Of a stretch of 7,939 nucleotides of DNA, positions 6,604 to 7,939 are shown in pieces (position 1 is the stretch's first letter; the number at the start of each line of letters is the position of its first letter). The notes beneath the pieces are model-generated. The model was not told where the DNA came from. It did no database searches and was given only the letters and a program-made list of their open reading frames with translations. Position numbers and translations under genes: made by a program. Location: NCBI GenBank assembly GCA_900320035.1, contig ONQU01000109.1:1-7939 (forward strand), given 5' to 3'. Source of the stretch: an uncultured Rhodospirillaceae bacterium (GTDB taxonomy: Bacteria; Pseudomonadota; Alphaproteobacteria; RF32; CAG-239).

Positions 6604-6922
6604 CGTTTTGCCCTTTCTGCTGTTGCATATTCATTTTTTCAATTTTATCGTTTTCGATTTTGAGCCAAAAATAGCCGTTCAAAAGTCCCCAAGTAAAACC
6701 CAAAAATAAACCGGATAAGCGCCATGAAAAATGTTGCGGATAATTATTATCAAGCCAATCACCACCGAAAATTCCCAATAAAATTGGTACAATAATAACA
6801 CCACCCAATGAAGCAATCAGTCCAAAATTAGCATGCCAACGGCGAAACGGCCGTTGTTGCATTAATTCAGCCTTATGAATCAGTATTTCTTCGACCGGCT
6901 CATGTTGCTTATTATCCGCCAT
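6596..6922 (-). CDS. atpQ: N-ATPase AtpQ, AtpI-like assembly or ion-transport subunit
   Basis: From ATG at 6922 the protein has 108 residues, starting MADNKQHEPVEE. A charged N-terminal 30 residues is followed by two membrane helices (about 33-53 and 69-88) joined by the short loop GGDWLDNN, and then a charged tail. The GxWLD turn between two glycine-rich helices is the signature of the AtpI/AtpZ-like family (ATPase gene 1), whose members help assemble the c ring or carry Mg2+/Ca2+. An ATG at 6952 would give 118 residues and a 41-nt overlap with epsilon. I choose 6922 because AAGGAG lies exactly 6 nt before it, leaving an 11-nt overlap. It is the first of the two N-ATPase-specific genes. Confidence 0.88.
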   Translation of the reverse strand: MADNKQHEPVEEILIHKAELMQQRPFRRWHANFGLIASLGGVIIVPILLGIFGGDWLDNNYPQHFSWRLSGLFLGFTWGLLNGYFWLKIENDKIEKMNMQQQKGQNDE

Positions 6923-7310
6923 CAATTGCTCCTTGTAATTGCCTAAATCCACGCATTAGGCCCAGCTCCAAACGTGCCATTGCCGTGTTCAGCTCTTTGC
7001 GTTGTTCTTCATTTTGTTTAAATTCGGTTTTAATTAAATTTTGCAACTCCGGCAATGTCGGTCCTAACACCGCCCCCTGTACGGTCAGTGTTACCACATC
7101 GCCTTTTTTCACAACAACACCGCGATGGCAAGCCGCATATTTTGTTGCTTCATGTTCCGGCTCATAAGTTACTATTCCGGCACTCAAAACCGAAACAAAA
7201 TCCACATGGCGTGGCAACAAAGTATAATATCCGCTTGGTGTTTCAAACGTAATTTTACGAATTGCAATGTCAGACAAAACACCAATCGGTGTGGCAATCA
7301 CCAACTTCAT
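6912..7310 (-). CDS. atpC: N-type ATPase subunit epsilon
   Basis: The 132-residue protein sits on the central stalk beside gamma and links it to the c ring. The N-terminal beta-sandwich domain (about 1-85) contains LLPRHVDFVSVLSAGIV (31-47), the usual LxPxHxxxxxxLxxGxx signature, and VVTLTVQGAVL near 72-82. The helical C-terminal part (about 86-132) is charged and ends in two glycines. It does not show the I/LDxxRA ATP-binding motif of bacillus-type epsilon, so ATP-controlled inhibition by that route is not supported. Its ATG shares one base with the beta stop (TAATG), a classic coupling arrangement. A strong site (AAGGAGG) lies 10 to 11 nt upstream in the last codons of atpD. Confidence 0.93.
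   Translation of the reverse strand: MKLVIATPIGVLSDIAIRKITFETPSGYYTLLPRHVDFVSVLSAGIVTYEPEHEATKYAACHRGVVVKKGDVVTLTVQGAVLGPTLPELQNLIKTEFKQNEEQRKELNTAMARLELGLMRGFRQLQGAIDGG
6929..6934 (-). promoter_or_regulatory. ribosome binding site that decides the atpQ start
   Basis: The minus strand reads AAGGAG, CAATTG, ATG, that is a perfect site with a 6-nt spacer before 6922. It falls inside the longer reading that would start at 6952, so the shorter AtpQ is favoured. Confidence 0.8.
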
Positions 7311-7939
7311 TAAGCCGCTGCCTCCTTTTTCTTATCTTGAGCACGTTTCACCGCTTCATCAACATCGCCCACCATATAAAAATCATCTTCACTCAAATCA
7401 TCAAATTCACCGGCCAAAATACGCTCACATCCTTCTATTGTCTTTTCCAAGTCAACCGAGCGCCCTTCCATGCCGGTAAATTGGTGTGTGGTAAAGAACG
7501 GCTGAGTTAAAAAACGCTCTAATTTACGCGCTGTTAAGACCGTACGTTGGTCATGTTCCGGCAATTCATCAAAGCCGAGCATGGCAATAATATCTTTTAA
7601 TTCCTCATACTCTGCTAAACATTTACGCACTGCTACCGCTGCATAATAATGCCGTTCCCCAACAATTTGCGGCGTAAGCATATTAGAATTTGAGGCGAGA
7701 GGATCAACAGCCGGATATAAACCTTGCGCCGCCCGCGCCCGTGAAAGCACAATGCTGGCCGACAAGTGGGCAAATGTGTGCACTGCCGACGGATCGGTAA
7801 AATCATCAGCCGGCACATAAACCGCTTGAATAGAAGTAATTGCTGCATCTTCAGTTGAAGAAATACGTTCTTCCAAATCGGCAATATCGGTTCCTAAAGT
7901 TGGCTGATAGCCCACACGCGACGGCATTTGTCCCAATAG
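7310..7939 (-). CDS. atpD: N-type ATPase subunit beta, 3' part only
   Basis: This is the catalytic subunit, with 209 residues seen of an expected 460-480. The frame is open to the window edge, where it reads LLGQMPSRVGYQPTL, so no start is present; the TTG and ATG codons near the edge are internal. The visible part covers the end of the nucleotide-binding domain, with YVPADDFTDP (41-50), TFAHLSASIVLSR and LYPAVDPLAS (74-83), and the whole helical C-terminal domain, with DIIAMLGF and RFLTQPFFTTHQFTG. The P-loop and catalytic glutamate lie outside the window. The canonical DELSEED loop, which contacts epsilon and gamma, reads DELPEHD (124-130). It is the first gene of N-ATPase operons, so the promoter should lie before it, beyond the right edge. 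Confidence 0.97.
   Translation of the reverse strand, partial: LLGQMPSRVGYQPTLGTDIADLEERISSTEDAAITSIQAVYVPADDFTDPSAVHTFAHLSASIVLSRARAAQGLYPAVDPLASNSNMLTPQIVGERHYYAAVAVRKCLAEYEELKDIIAMLGFDELPEHDQRTVLTARKLERFLTQPFFTTHQFTGMEGRSVDLEKTIEGCERILAGEFDDLSEDDFYMVGDVDEAVKRAQDKKKEAAA

Noticed and set aside
7633..7884. 83-residue minus-strand frame inside atpD
   Set aside because: It is an out-of-frame shadow of the beta subunit coding sequence.
7934..7936. TTG near the right edge as a gene start
   Set aside because: It is an internal leucine codon of beta; the frame remains open to the edge and the protein before it is missing.
1..7939. CRISPR array, tRNA, insertion sequence or phage genes
   Set aside because: I looked for regularly spaced repeats, cloverleaf-like arms, terminal inverted repeats and transposase motifs and saw none.

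Overview
The window holds two unrelated blocks, and every convincing gene lies on the minus strand. The larger block (window end down to 2075) is an almost complete operon for an N-type (alternate, atpDCQRBEFAG-order) F1Fo ATPase. Read in the direction of transcription it encodes beta (5' part cut by the window edge), epsilon, AtpQ, AtpR, a, c, b, alpha and gamma. Beta-first order, the two small membrane proteins AtpQ and AtpR between epsilon and subunit a, and the lack of a separate delta gene are diagnostic of this family and unlike the usual atpIBEFHAGDC order. The genes are packed with overlaps or gaps of 1 to 13 nt, so they are almost certainly one transcript whose promoter lies beyond the right edge.

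The parts fit one rotary machine. Alpha and beta form the catalytic head, gamma and epsilon the central stalk, c the rotor ring, a the ion channel, and b the peripheral stalk. The long b protein ends in a segment resembling the C-terminus of F-type delta, which may explain why no delta gene is needed. Subunit c carries two carboxylates (Glu30 and Glu63) with Thr64, Thr65 and Tyr68. This resembles Na+-binding two-carboxylate rotors, but an N-type c ring with a related site has been reported as proton-specific, so the coupling ion is open. N-ATPases are usually regarded as second, accessory ATPases that pump ions at the cost of ATP; whether this genome also has a standard F-ATPase cannot be seen here.

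After a 322-nt AT-rich gap comes a second block (1752 down to 115). It is one gene for an EptA/MCR-type phosphoethanolamine transferase, an inner-membrane enzyme with a periplasmic zinc-dependent domain that normally decorates lipid A. It has its own candidate promoter, with an inverted repeat between the -35 and -10 elements. Its base composition is clearly more AT-rich than that of the ATPase genes, which suggests separate acquisition. At the left edge (72 down to 1) a well-placed ribosome binding site and an open frame suggest the start of another gene.

A lipid A modifying enzyme implies a Gram-negative bacterium with an outer membrane, most likely a proteobacterium of moderate to low GC. 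The sequence does not let me name the genus. I found no RNA genes, CRISPR arrays, insertion sequences or prophage genes. The ATPase operon is a known though uncommon system; the least explained parts are the left edge, the eptA promoter region and the gap between the blocks.
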